A DNA stretch of 64,000 nucleotides from Tachypleus tridentatus (taxonomy: Eukaryota > Arthropoda > Merostomata > Xiphosura > Limulidae): positions 23,378,063-23,442,062 of the forward strand of contig NC_134833.1 of the NCBI RefSeq assembly GCF_004210375.1, in the 5' to 3' direction. The translations under genes and the position numbers were made by a program. Below are positions 50,378-60,609 of the stretch, piece by piece; positions within the stretch are counted from its first letter, which is position 1, and each line of letters starts with the position of its first letter. Below the pieces are notes generated by a model, which was not told the origin of the DNA, did not search any database, and worked only from the letters and a program-made list of their open reading frames with translations.

Positions 50378-52945
50378 TGTGTTTGTTATATACTTACTTC
50401 ATCTCTAACAGAAAGTGAAGTGGATTTGTTATATACTTATATCATCGAACAGAAATGTGAAGTGGATTTGTCATATACTTATATCATTTGCAACAGAAAT
50501 GTGAAGTGGATTTGTCATATACTTATATCATTTGCAACAGAGAGATGAAGTGGATTTGTTATATACTTATATCATCTGTAACAGAGAGATGAAGTGGATT
50601 TGTTATATACTTACGTCATCTGCAACAGAAAGATGAAGTGGGTTTGTTATATACTTATATCATCTGTAACAGAGAGATGAAGTGGATTTGTTATATACTT
50701 ACGTCATCTGCAACAGAAAGATGAAGTGGGTTTTTTATATACTTACGTCATCTGCAACAGAAAGATGAAGTGGGTTTGTTATATACTTATATCATTTGCA
50801 ACAGAGAGATGAAGTGGATTTGTTATATACTTATATCATCTAACAGAAATGTGAAGTGGATTTGTTATATACTTATATCATTTGACAGAAATGTGAAATG
50901 GATTTGTTATATACTTACATCATCTGAAACAAAAAGATGAAATGGATTTGTTATATACTTACGTCATCTGCAACAGAAAGATGAAGTGGGTTTGTTATAT
51001 ACTTACATCATTTGTAACAGAGAGATGAAGTGGATTTGTTATATACTTACGTCATCTGCAACAGAAAGATGAAGTGGGTTTGTTTGTTATATACTTACGT
51101 CATCTGCAACAGAAAGATGAAGTGGGTTTGTTATATACTTATATCATTTGCAACAGAGAGATGAAGTGGATTTGTTATATACTTATATCATCTGTAACAG
51201 AGAGATGAAGTGGATTTGTTATATACTTATATCATCTGTAACAGAGAGATGAAGTGGATTTGTTATATACTTACGTCATCTGCAACAGAAAGATGAAGTG
51301 GGTTTGTTATATACTTATATCATTTGCAACAGAAAGATGAAGTGGGTTTGTTATATACTTATATCATCTGTAACAGAGAGATGAAGTGGATTTGTTATAT
51401 ACTTACGTCATCTGCAACAGAAAGATGAAGTGGGTTTGTTATATACTTACGTCATCTGCAACAGAAAGATGAAGTGGGTTTGTTATATACTTATATTGTT
51501 TGCAACAGAAAGATGAAGTGGATTTGTTATATACTTATATCATCTAACAGAAATATGAAGTGGATTTGTTATATACTTACATCATCTGTAACAGAAAGAT
51601 GAAGTGGATTTGTTATATACTTATATCATCTGTAACAGAGAGATGAAGTGGATTTGTTATATACTTACGTCATCTGCAACAGAAAGATGAAGTGGGTTTG
51701 TTATATACTTATATCATCTGTAACAGAGAGATGAAGTGGATTTGTTATATACTTACGTCATCTGCAACAGAAAGATGAAGTGGGTTTTTTATATACTTAC
51801 GTCATTTGCAACAGAAAGATGAAGTGGGTTTGTTATATACTTATATCATTTGCAACAGAGAGATGAAGTGGATTTGTTATATACTTACGTCATCTGCAAC
51901 AGAAAGATGAAGTGGGTTTTTTATATACTTACGTCATCTGCAACAGAAAGATGAAGTGGGTTTGTTATATACTTATATCATTTGCAACAGAGAGATGAAA
52001 TGGATTTGTTATATACTTACATCATCTGCAACAAAAAGATGAAATAGATTTGTTATATACTTAGGTCATCTGCAACAGAAAGATGAAGTGGGTTTGTTAT
52101 ATACTTACATCATTTGTAACAGAGAGATGAAGTGGATTTGTTATATACTTACGTCATCTGCAACAGAAAGATGAAGTGGATTTGTTATATACTTACGTCA
52201 TCTGCAACAGAAAGATGAAGTGGGTTTGTTATATACTTATATCATTTGCAACAGAGAGATGAAGTGGATTTGTTATATACTTATATCATCTGCAACAGAG
52301 AGATGAAGTGGATTTGTTATATACTTATATCATCTGCAACAGAGAGATGAAGTGGATTTGTTATATACTTACGTCATCTGCAACAGAAAGATGAAGTGGG
52401 TTTGTTATATACTTATATCATTTGCAACAGAAAGATGAAGTGGGTTTGTTATATACTCACATCATCTGCAACAGAAAGAAAAAGTGTATTTGTTATATAC
52501 TTACATCATCTGCAACAGAAAGAAGAAGTGAATTTGTTATATACTTACATCATCTGCAACAGAAGGATGAAATGGATTTGTTATATACTTACATCATCTG
52601 CAACAGAAAGATGAAGTGGGTTTGTTATATACTCACATCATCTGCAACAGAAAGAAAAAGTGTATTTGTTATATACTTACATCATCTGCAACAGAAAGAA
52701 GAAGTGAATTTGTTATATACTCACATCATCTGCAACAGAAAGAAGAAGTGAATTTGTTATATACTTACATCATCTGCAACAGAAAGATGAAGTGAATTTG
52801 TTATATACTTACATCATCTGCAACAGAAAGATGAAGTGAATTTTTTATATACTTACATCATCTGCAACAGAAAGATGAAGTGGATTTGTTATATACTCAC
52901 ATCATCTGCAACAGAAAGAAGAAGTGGATTTGTCATATACTTAAA
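50378..52945. repeat. 44-bp minisatellite array
   Basis: About 58 copies of a 44-bp unit: GATTTGTTATATACTTAYRT, then CATCTGCAACAGAAAGATGAAGTG written in two parts here as CATCTGCAACAG and AAAGATGAAGTG. The variable dinucleotide gives TTACGTCATC, TTATATCATC or TTACATCATC. Because 44 is not a multiple of three, the short open frames through it (for example 52422-52751) read the same unit in successive frames and are not genes. Confidence 0.97.
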
Positions 52946-53350
52946 TCATACTGCTAGTTATTAATAATACTTATAAAAGCGGATACTCCGTTCGAAACTA
53001 TGTAATCATAATGAGATGGTTTGCACCATTGTTTCGATATTTCAATTGTCATGTAATAAAGAACAAAGAAGAACACGAAATTTAAACTTTATGCTATAAT
53101 ATTAAACAAACATTATCAGAAGTTGTGACTCAGTCATTACATGCATATTGTTATAGAAGGAAACACTGTATTGTGAAGTTCTGATGACCTATTGAGGAAA
53201 TATTTAACATACCATTTCAATCAAAAATACGATCCACCCCTACATAGATAGTGCTACCGCTTACCTGGCAATATTCCATATCGAATATAACCTTTCTGAT
53301 AACATTATAACAGATAAAGTTATAAAGTTACCGGATATATTACAACATTA
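52946..53350. other. Unique AT-rich sequence
   Basis: Nothing recognised. Confidence 0.35.
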
Positions 53351-53540
53351 CGATGTAATGTTCTAGATTTAATGTAACATATTTTGTCATTTTATACGAT
53401 ATGATGTTCCCGTTTGACGTAATGTATCTGATAACTTTATATACTAAAATGTTCTTACTTGGACGTAATATAATTGGTTTATAATTGTGATATAATATTC
53501 TCGATTTGGTATAATATGTCTGGTCACTATACATTACATA
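53351..53540. repeat. Old, diverged ~46-bp tandem repeat
   Basis: Four poorly conserved units start near ATGTAATGTTCTAGATTTAA, ATATGATGTTCCCGTTTGAC, AAAATGTTCTTACTTGGACG and ATAATATTCTCGATTTGGT. All share a TTC..T.G.(C/A)GTAAT core and a TTATA stretch. Confidence 0.55.
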
Positions 53541-53823
53541 CGGTTTAGTATCGTGAGTATGAAAATTATATAAAATCTATTACTAAAAATAATTGAAAAT
53601 GCAAACATGTTGAAAAACAAAAGACAATGGCGTTTAATAGACTCTTGAAACTTTAAAGAAACACCTGTTCTTTATGATACTAAATATTTAAAAACGATAT
53701 TTCTAAATACTAAGTGGAGTATTTCAACTAAACAGAAGTATTATCTGATGTGTCATTAACCACTTCAATTAATACAAAACACTATGTTTTCTTTCTAAAC
53801 GTTTCACTGTTTGAAGATTATTT

Positions 53824-54108
53824 ACTTCATGTAAAGCCTGGCATGGCCAAGCGTGTAAGGCGTGCGATTCGTAATCCGAGGGTCGCGCTAAATATGCTCG
53901 TCCTTTCAGCCGTGGGGGCGTTATAATGTGACGGTCAATCCCACTATTCGTTGGTACAAGATTAGCCCAAGAGTTGGCGGTGGGTGGTGATGACTAGCTG
54001 CCTTCCCTCTAGTCTTACACTGCTAAATTAGGGACGGCTAGCACAGATAGCCCTCGAGTAGCTTTGTGCGAAATTCCAAAATAAACAAACAAACGAAACT
54101 TCATGTAA
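53824..54108 (+). repeat. SINE1 with 11-bp target duplication
   Basis: ACTTCATGTAA at 53824-53834 and 54098-54108 flanks a SINE1. The head CCTGGCATGGCCAAGCGTG keeps the A box. The B box is lost (GGGTCGCGCTAAATATGC). The tail ends AAATTCCAAAATAAACAAAC. Confidence 0.92.
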
Positions 54109-54149
54109 GTAGATAGACCATCACATCCTGCCGGAACGTGGACGTTTTT

Positions 54150-54323
54150 AAAAAAATATATATTTTGCTAGAAGATCTGGAAACCATGAGATCAACATTT
54201 GGAAATAATTCACCCTTTCGTTCACACGAAGACGAAAGCAAAAAACAACGGAAAATAAGATTGGATTATTACAATGAGCGCTTAACCGATGCATTCAGCA
54301 AAACTTCAAGAATAAACCATTAA
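54150..54323 (+). other. Unidentified coding-like stretch
   Basis: Open frame with strongly polar composition (LLEDLETMRSTFGNNS, then HEDESKKQRKIRLDYYNERL), ending at TAA 54321. An internal ATG is at 54186 and an acceptor-like TTTTGCTAG precedes it. No donor or family motif recognised. It may be an exon, a fossil or chance. Confidence 0.25.
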
Positions 54324-54356
54324 AACTTCCAAACTAATCTCACAATATTTAATAAT

Positions 54357-54545
54357 TTGATCTTAAGAGAAATAATGTACGAAGACTAAATTTTTGGCTT
54401 ACAAAGATCAAGTAAATTGTAGTTTGACTTCAAGAAAGATGATCTACGAAGACTGAGCTACTGACCTACAAATATTGAATAAAGTGTAATTTTAGAGAGA
54501 TGATCTACGAAGACTAAGCTCCTGACTTACAGAGATCAAACTTAG
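54357..54545. repeat. Three diverged ~65-bp tandem units
   Basis: GATCTACGAAGACTGAGCTA, GATCTACGAAGACTAAGCTC and AATGTACGAAGACTAAATTT recur at about 65-bp spacing, each followed by a variant of TGACTTACAGAGATCAA. Confidence 0.7.
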
Positions 54546-54885
54546 TTTCAAGATGTTTAGCGGACATAAAAACAATGAATCAAAATGTGGTAACAAAAGC
54601 AATGTTTCACATATATATATATGTGTGTGTATGCGTGTGATTCTTATGTCCCTCGAAGTCATCAAACAGCATACTCTTCGACGAATAATTTTGATAATTT
54701 TATTTATTTGGATATTACTTTTTGAAGTATAAAGACAATTCAACATTGCTACAATGTTCAATTCTTGATATTGTTGTACAATTTCTTTAGTTACTAACAA
54801 AGTTTTTTTTCTTTACCAAACTGAAACCGTTAATTTTTGAAGAAATAATTTTGGCAAGTTCTCTGTTACTGCGAACTGAAGAAGA
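54546..54885. other. Unique sequence with an AT/GT microsatellite
   Basis: CATATATATATATGTGTGTG lies near 54609-54632. Nothing else recognised. Confidence 0.5.
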
Positions 54886-55160
54886 TTTGGTTTGGTTTGA
54901 ATTTCGCGCAAAGCTATACGAGGGCTATCTACACTATCCGTCCCTAATTTAGCAGTATAAGGCTAGAGGGAAAGCAGGTAGTCATCACCACCCACTGCCA
55001 ACTCTTGGGCCACTCTTTTACCAACGAATAGTGGGATTGACCGCAACATTATAATGCCCCCACGACTGAAAGGGCAGGCATGTTTGGTATGACTGGGATT
55101 TGAACCCGTGACCCTCAGATTACGAGTCGAGTGTCTTAACCACCTGGCCATGATGGGCCT
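54886..55160 (-). repeat. SINE1 copy, near full length
   Basis: AATTTCGCGCAAAGCTATAC at the tail; GATTTGAACCCGTGACCCTC (B box) and CTTAACCACCTGGCCATG at the head. Consensus order throughout. Confidence 0.92.
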
Positions 55161-55234
55161 TACCAAAGAAGAAGAAAAATTAAAATATGAATTATCAACC
55201 TATATACAACAACCTTGTATAGTATAGATTAAAC

Positions 55235-55436
55235 GGCTAGGTCAGTGGTTTCCAACCTTTTTTATGCCCCGCACCCCTAAACAATTTTAATATGTTCTCG
55301 CACCCCTCACAGTAATTATTTATTTAAGAATAAAGGTGAAGGTGGCCAAAACAAATGTTATCTCGCACGCCCTGGAATGCTATCTCTCACACTCAAGGGG
55401 TGCGAGCACCCCTGGTTAGGAACCAGTGGGCTAGGT
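55235..55436. mobile_element. Short non-autonomous hAT element with 8-bp TSD
   Basis: The 186-bp element (55243-55428) has ends CAGTGGTTTCCAACC and GGTTAGGAACCAGTG, imperfect inverted repeats. It is flanked by GGCTAGGT at 55235-55242 and 55429-55436. An 8-bp duplication with CA(G/C)TGGTT termini is typical of the hAT superfamily. It contains internal GCACCCCT repeats and no coding capacity. Confidence 0.88.
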
Positions 55437-55697
55437 CAAAGACGTCTACGGTTTCAGGTGTAGCGACATCTTAGTTTGAACTACTGACCAGAGGGACGCC
55501 AGCCTGTCAAATGCATGTTTTACCAAGGCTTGGTCTGATTGTTTGTGCCGAATAGCAGAGTTAACGTTCACGTGTTCTCAGCTTCACGTTTCGAACCTTG
55601 GACTTGGATTCCCAGCCTGATATACTAACCTAGTCTAAGTCTGGCTCTTCGACGGCAAAACTAACTTAATTTTTGACAACATTTTTAAACGATTTGA

Positions 55698-55850
55698 AAA
55701 AATAGTAAATGGATCCCTTCCTCAACGAGCTAATGGTTTCTTGTTATTTAAGTAATGTTTTACTAAAAATAATAAATAGTAAATGGATCCCTTCCTCAAC
55801 GAACTAATGGATTCTTGTTATTTAAGTAATGGTTTACTAAAAATAATAAC
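55698..55850. repeat. 74-bp tandem duplication
   Basis: TAGTAAATGGATCCCTTCCT starts at 55703 and 55777. The copies share TTCTTGTTATTTAAGTAATG and TTTACTAAAAATAATAA with only a few substitutions. Confidence 0.9.
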
Positions 55851-56636
55851 TTTACAACAAGAAAACCAAAATGGATGAAGAAAATATTTAAAAATGAATT
55901 CACGATCTCTATCTTATAAACGAACAGGGTGTTAATTTTAAAACACCGAGAGGGTCTATCCTATCAACGACATCTTTACCAGGTTAAAACGATAAGTGTC
56001 TTTTCAAATGGACTTTCTCACTGGTAGCCAAAAGTCACGTGATAATAAGAAATAATTGCCACTAAAGGCTGAATCACATGTGGAAGTCTAAATACATAAC
56101 AAAACTGTAAGACACCTTTTGGAATTAGCAGACCGTTGTGAAAATGTTACTAATTTAACCAATACGTACCTGCTGGGAGCTTCAAAAGAAACCTCGAAAT
56201 AACTTTAAATAGGGTTAGTTTCAGAAGACCTTGTCAGAGAGGATAGACAGAAAGAGGCTGTAGACAAGCTGAAAACGCGGTGAAAGATATTGATATTATC
56301 TCGTAGGTACGGACTATGTTCAGATATTTAAGAAAATAAATGGAGAACCTTAACGGATGTGTGCAACCAATTAGACAACAAGCGAAAGAGAGAGAAGGCG
56401 TAAGATATAATAATAAATTAGAAAAATAAAATAGGCCAAGTGTTGTGGAGAAGACACTGTGTTTTTACAAACATTTAAGTGTCAAAGATAAAAGTCTATT
56501 GCACAGTAGCGTAGGTCAATGCGTCGGAATAGTTGCCTTTTGCTGCAAACACACCTTGAACGCTAGAGTCACACCTTTAACAGGTTGGTTCCCACACGAG
56601 CCACTGGTTAGTCGTGCTCCTTTTCTTCTTTAAAGG
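55851..56636. other. Unique region, nothing recognised
   Basis: A 62-codon frame at 56445-56633 starts at a non-ATG codon and has no recognisable motif. Confidence 0.35.
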
Positions 56637-56760
56637 GTGAGTGTGTGTGTGTTTTCCTATATCGAATCCACACCTGGCTATCTGCTGAGTCCACCGAGGG
56701 AAATCGAACCTCTGTTTTAAAAGGGACACTTATTGGCTGGAACACAACGGCCACATATAC
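56637..56760 (-). repeat. SINE3 copy
   Basis: A GTGTGTGTGTGTTTTCCTAT tail is followed by GGCTATCTGCTGAGTCCACC and GAGGGAAATCGAACCTCTG, the reversed SINE3 order. Confidence 0.55.
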
Positions 56761-56924
56761 AGATAAGAATGTGACATCAGGACAGCGTTTCTTTTCTAAG
56801 TCCACCTATTTTTCTTAAGTTATTGTATGTTTTATTAACGTGATAGTTGTATATAGTATATAAAAATACACAAAGCAAATAAGTTTATTCAGTGAATGTA
56901 AAAAAGTATGAAATAAAATTTCAT

Positions 56925-57215
56925 AATGGTAAACGTATTAAGGGTGTCTAGTAATTTTTTATTCTACACTAATGATAAAGCAAATAAGGGTATCTAATAA
57001 TTTGTATTCTGTACTAATGTTAAAGCTAATAAGGGTGTCTAGTAGTTTGTATTTTGTGCTAATGTTAAAGCTAATAAGGGTATCTAGTAAATTTTATTTT
57101 GTACTAATATTAAAGCTAATAAGGGTGTTTAGTAGTTTGTATTTTTTACTAATGATACAGATATTAAGGGTGTCTAGTAATTTGTATTTTGTGCTAATGA
57201 TAAACCTGTCATGGT
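56925..57215. repeat. 45-bp minisatellite, six copies
   Basis: AGGGTGTCTAGTA recurs at 56941, 56987 (AGGGTATC), 57032, 57077, 57122 and 57167, joined by TTTGTATTTTGTACTAATG and TTAAAGCTAATA. The 45-bp length keeps a reading frame open (56972-57241), giving a 15-residue periodic peptide with no sign of selection. Confidence 0.9.
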
Positions 57216-57244
57216 TGTCTGAACGTCGACCGCCATTTTGAGAC

Positions 57245-57380
57245 ACCGACCGGAGGTAGCACAGTCAGTTGGTAGCGCTCTAACATCTAAAGGATTAACT
57301 GTTTCTTTAATAACGCATCCACAGCTTAATGTGCGGGAAATATTCTGTGGTGCTGCACTCGAACCCAGTAATCAGAAATA
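57245..57380 (+). repeat. Possible separate tRNA-derived repeat
   Basis: GTAGCACAGTCAGTTGGTAG resembles a tRNA A box with its anticodon-side neighbourhood. CTGCACTCGAACCCAG may be a decayed B-box segment. The spacing (about 95 bp) is too large for a simple tRNA, so an unrelated SINE is more likely. Confidence 0.3.
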
Positions 57381-57454
57381 TTGAGCATTATTACAGAGCC
57401 AATTCGTACCTTTTAAAATTCTAGATATTTCAACGTTGCTACATAAGAAAATGT

Positions 57455-57560
57455 GTTTATTTGTTTTATTTCAGCGTAAAGCTGAACAGTTACTATTACA
57501 CCGTGTCTGGTATGGGGATCTAATCTAAAGTTCTTTGCCTTATAAGCTCTGAAGCTTACA
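57455..57560 (-). repeat. Degenerate SINE2-like fragment
   Basis: TTTCAGCGTAAAGCTGAACA and CCGTGTCTGGTATGGGGATC loosely follow the reversed SINE2 tail and head. Confidence 0.25.
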
Positions 57561-57580
57561 TCGCATTTATCGGGAGTCAT

Positions 57581-57852
57581 CTTTTTTTTTTAATTTCGCG
57601 CAAAGCCACACGAAAGCTATCTGTGCTAGCCATCCCTAATTTAGCAGTGTAAGACAAGAGGGAAGCCAGCTAGTCATCACCACCCACCGCCAACTCTTGG
57701 GCTACTCTTTTACCAACTAATAGAGGGATTGAACGTCACATTATAACGCCACCACGGTTGAAAGGGCAAGGATGTTTGGTGCAACGGAGATTTGAACCCG
57801 CGATCCTCAGATTACGAGCCGAACGCCTTAATCCACCAGGCCATGCCGGGCC
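57581..57852 (-). repeat. SINE1 copy, full length
   Basis: Starts with a T tract and AATTTCGCGCAAAGCC; ends with GATTTGAACCCGCGATCCTC, CGCCTTAATCCACC and CATGCCGGGCC. Both polymerase III box regions are present. Confidence 0.93.
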
Positions 57853-58002
57853 TCAAAAAATACAGAAGAAAATAATATTTTTTTTAAAAAAGTGCAGGCT
57901 TTTAAAAGAAAGTCATGGATTCTAGAGTTGCCGTTGTAAAGAAAAATATAGAAAATAGAATCACATTGCAGGACTGACAATTTTACTACATTCCAAAAAT
58001 AA

Positions 58003-58164
58003 CAGCAGCGAACAAAATGCCACGTTAAAAGAAATAAATCTGGTGCTAAAGCTCCTTCTCGAGAAAATATAGTTCGGAGAATAAGACGTCAAAGAATACA
58101 GAGGCCGAAATCGAAAAAGAAAATTAGAAGTCAAATCGACAGTTTAAAAATAATAGACTTCTAA
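58003..58164 (+). pseudogene. Possible MULE-type transposase N-terminal fossil
   Basis: An open frame encodes QQRTKCHVKRNKSGAKAPSR then ENIVRRIRRQR and a Lys/Arg-rich tail, ending at TAA 58162. The Cys, basic spacing and APSRENIVRRIRRQR pattern recall the zinc-binding N-terminal region of MULE transposases in animals. No start codon or catalytic domain is present. The identity is a weak inference. Confidence 0.3.
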
Positions 58165-58384
58165 ACACGTATCCGCCAAGATTGCCAAATCCAACGATTT
58201 ATTGACAAATATATTTCAAAAGAAGGTTGGTCTGTTACAGAAGGCTAGAAAGCCAAAAAATACAAAGTAAAGAATACCATGGAAGAGTATTTGGTATGCA
58301 AAGGTTGTCGGTATCTGTCTCGTTATAGTAAATTGTGGACACGAAGACTGCCAGGGACATAAAAATAAGAAAAGTCTCCACGTT

Positions 58385-58510
58385 AACGTTTGTTTGCAAT
58401 TAAACACAAAGCTACACACAATGAGCTATCTATGCTCTGCTCACCACTAGTATCAAAATCTTGTTTCTTGTTATGTGGGTCCTCAGACATGCAGCTGTGC
58501 CAGTGGTGAG
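58385..58510 (-). repeat. SINE2 copy
   Basis: GCAATTAAACACAAAGCTAC, GAGCTATCTATGCTCTGCTC and CACCACTAGTATCAAAATCT, ending CAGCTGTGCCAGTGG, the reversed SINE2 order. Confidence 0.6.
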
Positions 58511-58887
58511 TCTCCACGTTAAAAAAACAATAACAACAACGTATATCTGGATTTTGTACACGATAATTGTGTTAAAAATCATTGATGTCAAGATTATAAA
58601 ATTCAAAAATAATTACACAAACCAACATCAGTATGTTAAAAAAATATGTTTGTGTATATAGCTTACTCAAAATTTGAAACACCCTGCTCGTATATGATAA
58701 TTCTTACTTTTATTTCTCTATATATATGTGGACTGCTAATCGATGTAGGGTTTTAATACATATCAGGATTTGATGGAAAGTAAGTAATAAATTGTTATTT
58801 TTTTGTTAAAATGATATATTTTAGTGAAAAGAAGAGAACTTGAACCTGACAATTAATTTTTGATACAATCGTCAGTAACACTTGTAA
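58511..58887. other. Unique AT-rich sequence
   Basis: Nothing recognised. Confidence 0.35.
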
Positions 58888-59004
58888 CTGACCAAACCAA
58901 TCAAGATACGGCTTTATAATTATTACCAAACCAAACAGGATATGGCTTTTTATTTGATATCCGACCAACAAGATACCGTTTTCTAATTGTTACCAAATCA
59001 ATCA
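58888..59004. repeat. Diverged short tandem repeat
   Basis: ACCAAACCAATCAAGATACG, ACCAAACCAAACAGGATATG, ACCAACAAGATACCG and ACCAAATCAATCAG recur at roughly 35-45 bp, each of the first three followed by a T-rich block. Confidence 0.6.
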
Positions 59005-59214
59005 GCCCGCACGGCCAGGTGGTTAAGGCACTCGACTCATCCAAGGGTCGCGGGTTCGAATCCCTGTCAATTCCACTATTTATTAGTAAAAGAGTAGCCC
59101 AAAAGCTGGCGGTGGATAATGATGACTAGCTGCCTTCCCTCTAGACACTGCTAAATTAGGGATGGCTAGCGCAGATAGCCCTCGAATAGCTATGCGCGAA
59201 ATTCAAAACCAACA
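59005..59214 (+). repeat. SINE1 copy with internal deletion
   Basis: The head is nearly intact (GCCCGCACGGCCAGGTGG, GGGTTCGAATCCCTGTCA). The body then jumps to ATTCCACTATTTATTAG, so about 50 bases covering CATGCTCGCCC to GTGACGG are missing. The tail is consensus. Confidence 0.92.
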
Positions 59215-60175
59215 GCGTGATAAACAGTTGTCAATGTTTATGTCTTAAAACAAAGCCACATCAAACCTTTTCGATTATCAGATCTGTAATCCACATCACA
59301 TTTTGTGTGCGCGTTAAGTTTATCACGTATATTTTAGTTAGAAAGCAGAGTATTAGAAACCACTTTTCATCCATGAAATTCGCAGCTTGTGTAAGGTTGT
59401 AGTCGAACAGAAAAAATACGAAGTTTGCCATTCGGCTGCATGATGCGACTAATTACCTTCCCGCGAGACAACTAGCGCACCCTATATGAAGAATAAGCTC
59501 TAAATACATGAATCCATTTTTACACAAAGAATGGAAAACAGCCTGTTGTTCAAAACTGTGTTTTCGTAAAGTACACAACACTCATAGCAACTTGTGCCAC
59601 TTTGTTTGCTTATTTCATGATACTACTTGCATATGTACGTGTGTGTGTGTGTGTGGCACAATGTGCTAATGTTACATATAGAACAAGCTTAATTTATGTG
59701 TGAACACTTCCTTGTTTCTCATATATGGACAGCTGCCCCAACAATCAAACTGATCGTAAAAGAAAAATTATTTTGGGTGAAAAACTCACCAACAAGAGAG
59801 AAGATGGTTTCCCTGTATCTCTCCCTTCCAGAAACTACTTGTACGCACTTCTTCGTCGTAACAGTATAGTAAAAATACCAGAATCTAAGTTAAGTGTGCA
59901 ACATTCCTGATTTCGTCAAGATATATGACGAATTTCATGCTGTGCTGGACGCGTTTTATCGTTTGCAGTGGCAGTGACACGTGGTAACGGTATATGGCTC
60001 GAGGGCCTTCTCGTGATCTCATACATCTTTATGGCGGTAGGAGAAACCAATCTCTCTCGTATATTGTGTGGCTGCACGCTTTTCCCAATCAAATAAGATG
60101 CTCTTTAAATAAAAAGGCTTTTGATGGAGCAGTGACATACTTTTCAAACATTCTGCTTTTCCTTTTCATTTCCAG
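59215..60175. other. Unique region with a GT microsatellite
   Basis: A GT run lies at about 59638-59656. Two short ATG frames (59725-59910 and 59994-60248) carry no recognisable motif. A pyrimidine-rich tract with TTTCCAG ends at 60175. Confidence 0.4.
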
Positions 60176-60265
60176 TTTGAAGAAATCGACGGTGTTACCC
60201 ATGTGCTCAAGGTTTTTGGTTTTCCAAACGCTTTACAAGCTTATTTAAATGAAACCAAATTTTAA
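60176..60265 (+). other. Candidate terminal exon, unknown protein
   Basis: Directly after a strong acceptor-like tract (CTTTTCCTTTTCATTTCCAG) the phase-0 frame reads FEEIDGVTHVLKVFGFPNAL, then QAYLNETKF, and stops at TAA 60263. The amino-acid composition is protein-like. No family is recognised and no matching upstream exon is identified. Confidence 0.3.
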
Positions 60266-60411
60266 ATAATCTACAGGGTATTCATGAATTTTGTTGTTCA
60301 GTTTCGGGTTTATCTTCTCAAGGAAAAAACACATACAACGTTTCTGGTGTATAGCCCATCCTTCTATTTACTTTTTTATGGTGAAAATAACCTCTACTTG
60401 TTCCTCTTGAA

Positions 60412-60609
60412 GCCGCCCCCTAGTGGCACAGCAGGATGTTTGCGGACTCACACGGCTAGAAACCGGGTTTCGATACCCGTTGTGAGCAACGGAATTTGGA
60501 ATTAAGCACAAAGCTACACAATGGGCTATCTGTGCTCTGCCCACAACGGGTATCGAATCCTGGTTTCTAGCAGTGTGAGCCCGCAGATATGCCCCTGTGT
60601 TACGGGGGT
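60412..60609. repeat. Head-to-tail-inverted pair of SINE2 copies
   Basis: A plus-strand head (CCCCCTAGTGGCACAGCAGG to GGGTTTCGATACCCGTTGTG, about 60412-60488) is followed by a complete minus-strand SINE2 (TTAAGCACAAAGCTACACAA, GGGCTATCTGTGCTCTGCCC, CACAACGGGTATCGAATCC, to about 60609). The two heads face each other around a spacer of about 54 bp and could fold into a long hairpin. Confidence 0.8.

Noticed and set aside
50357..52751. Small proteins repeating YILTSSATER
   Set aside because: The 44-bp unit is read in shifting frames. The frames are repeat artefacts.
56972..57241. 89-codon periodic protein
   Set aside because: A 45-bp tandem repeat keeps the frame open by chance. Hydrophobic periodic content and lack of context argue against a gene.
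57780..57852. tRNA genes suggested by A and B box sequences
   Set aside because: Each is followed by the same SINE body and AGATAGCCC tail, so they are SINE heads. No free-standing tRNA cloverleaf was found.
59725..60248. Two ATG-started frames of 61 and 84 codons
   Set aside because: They have no recognisable motif, no splice context linking them, and lengths expected by chance in 64 kb.
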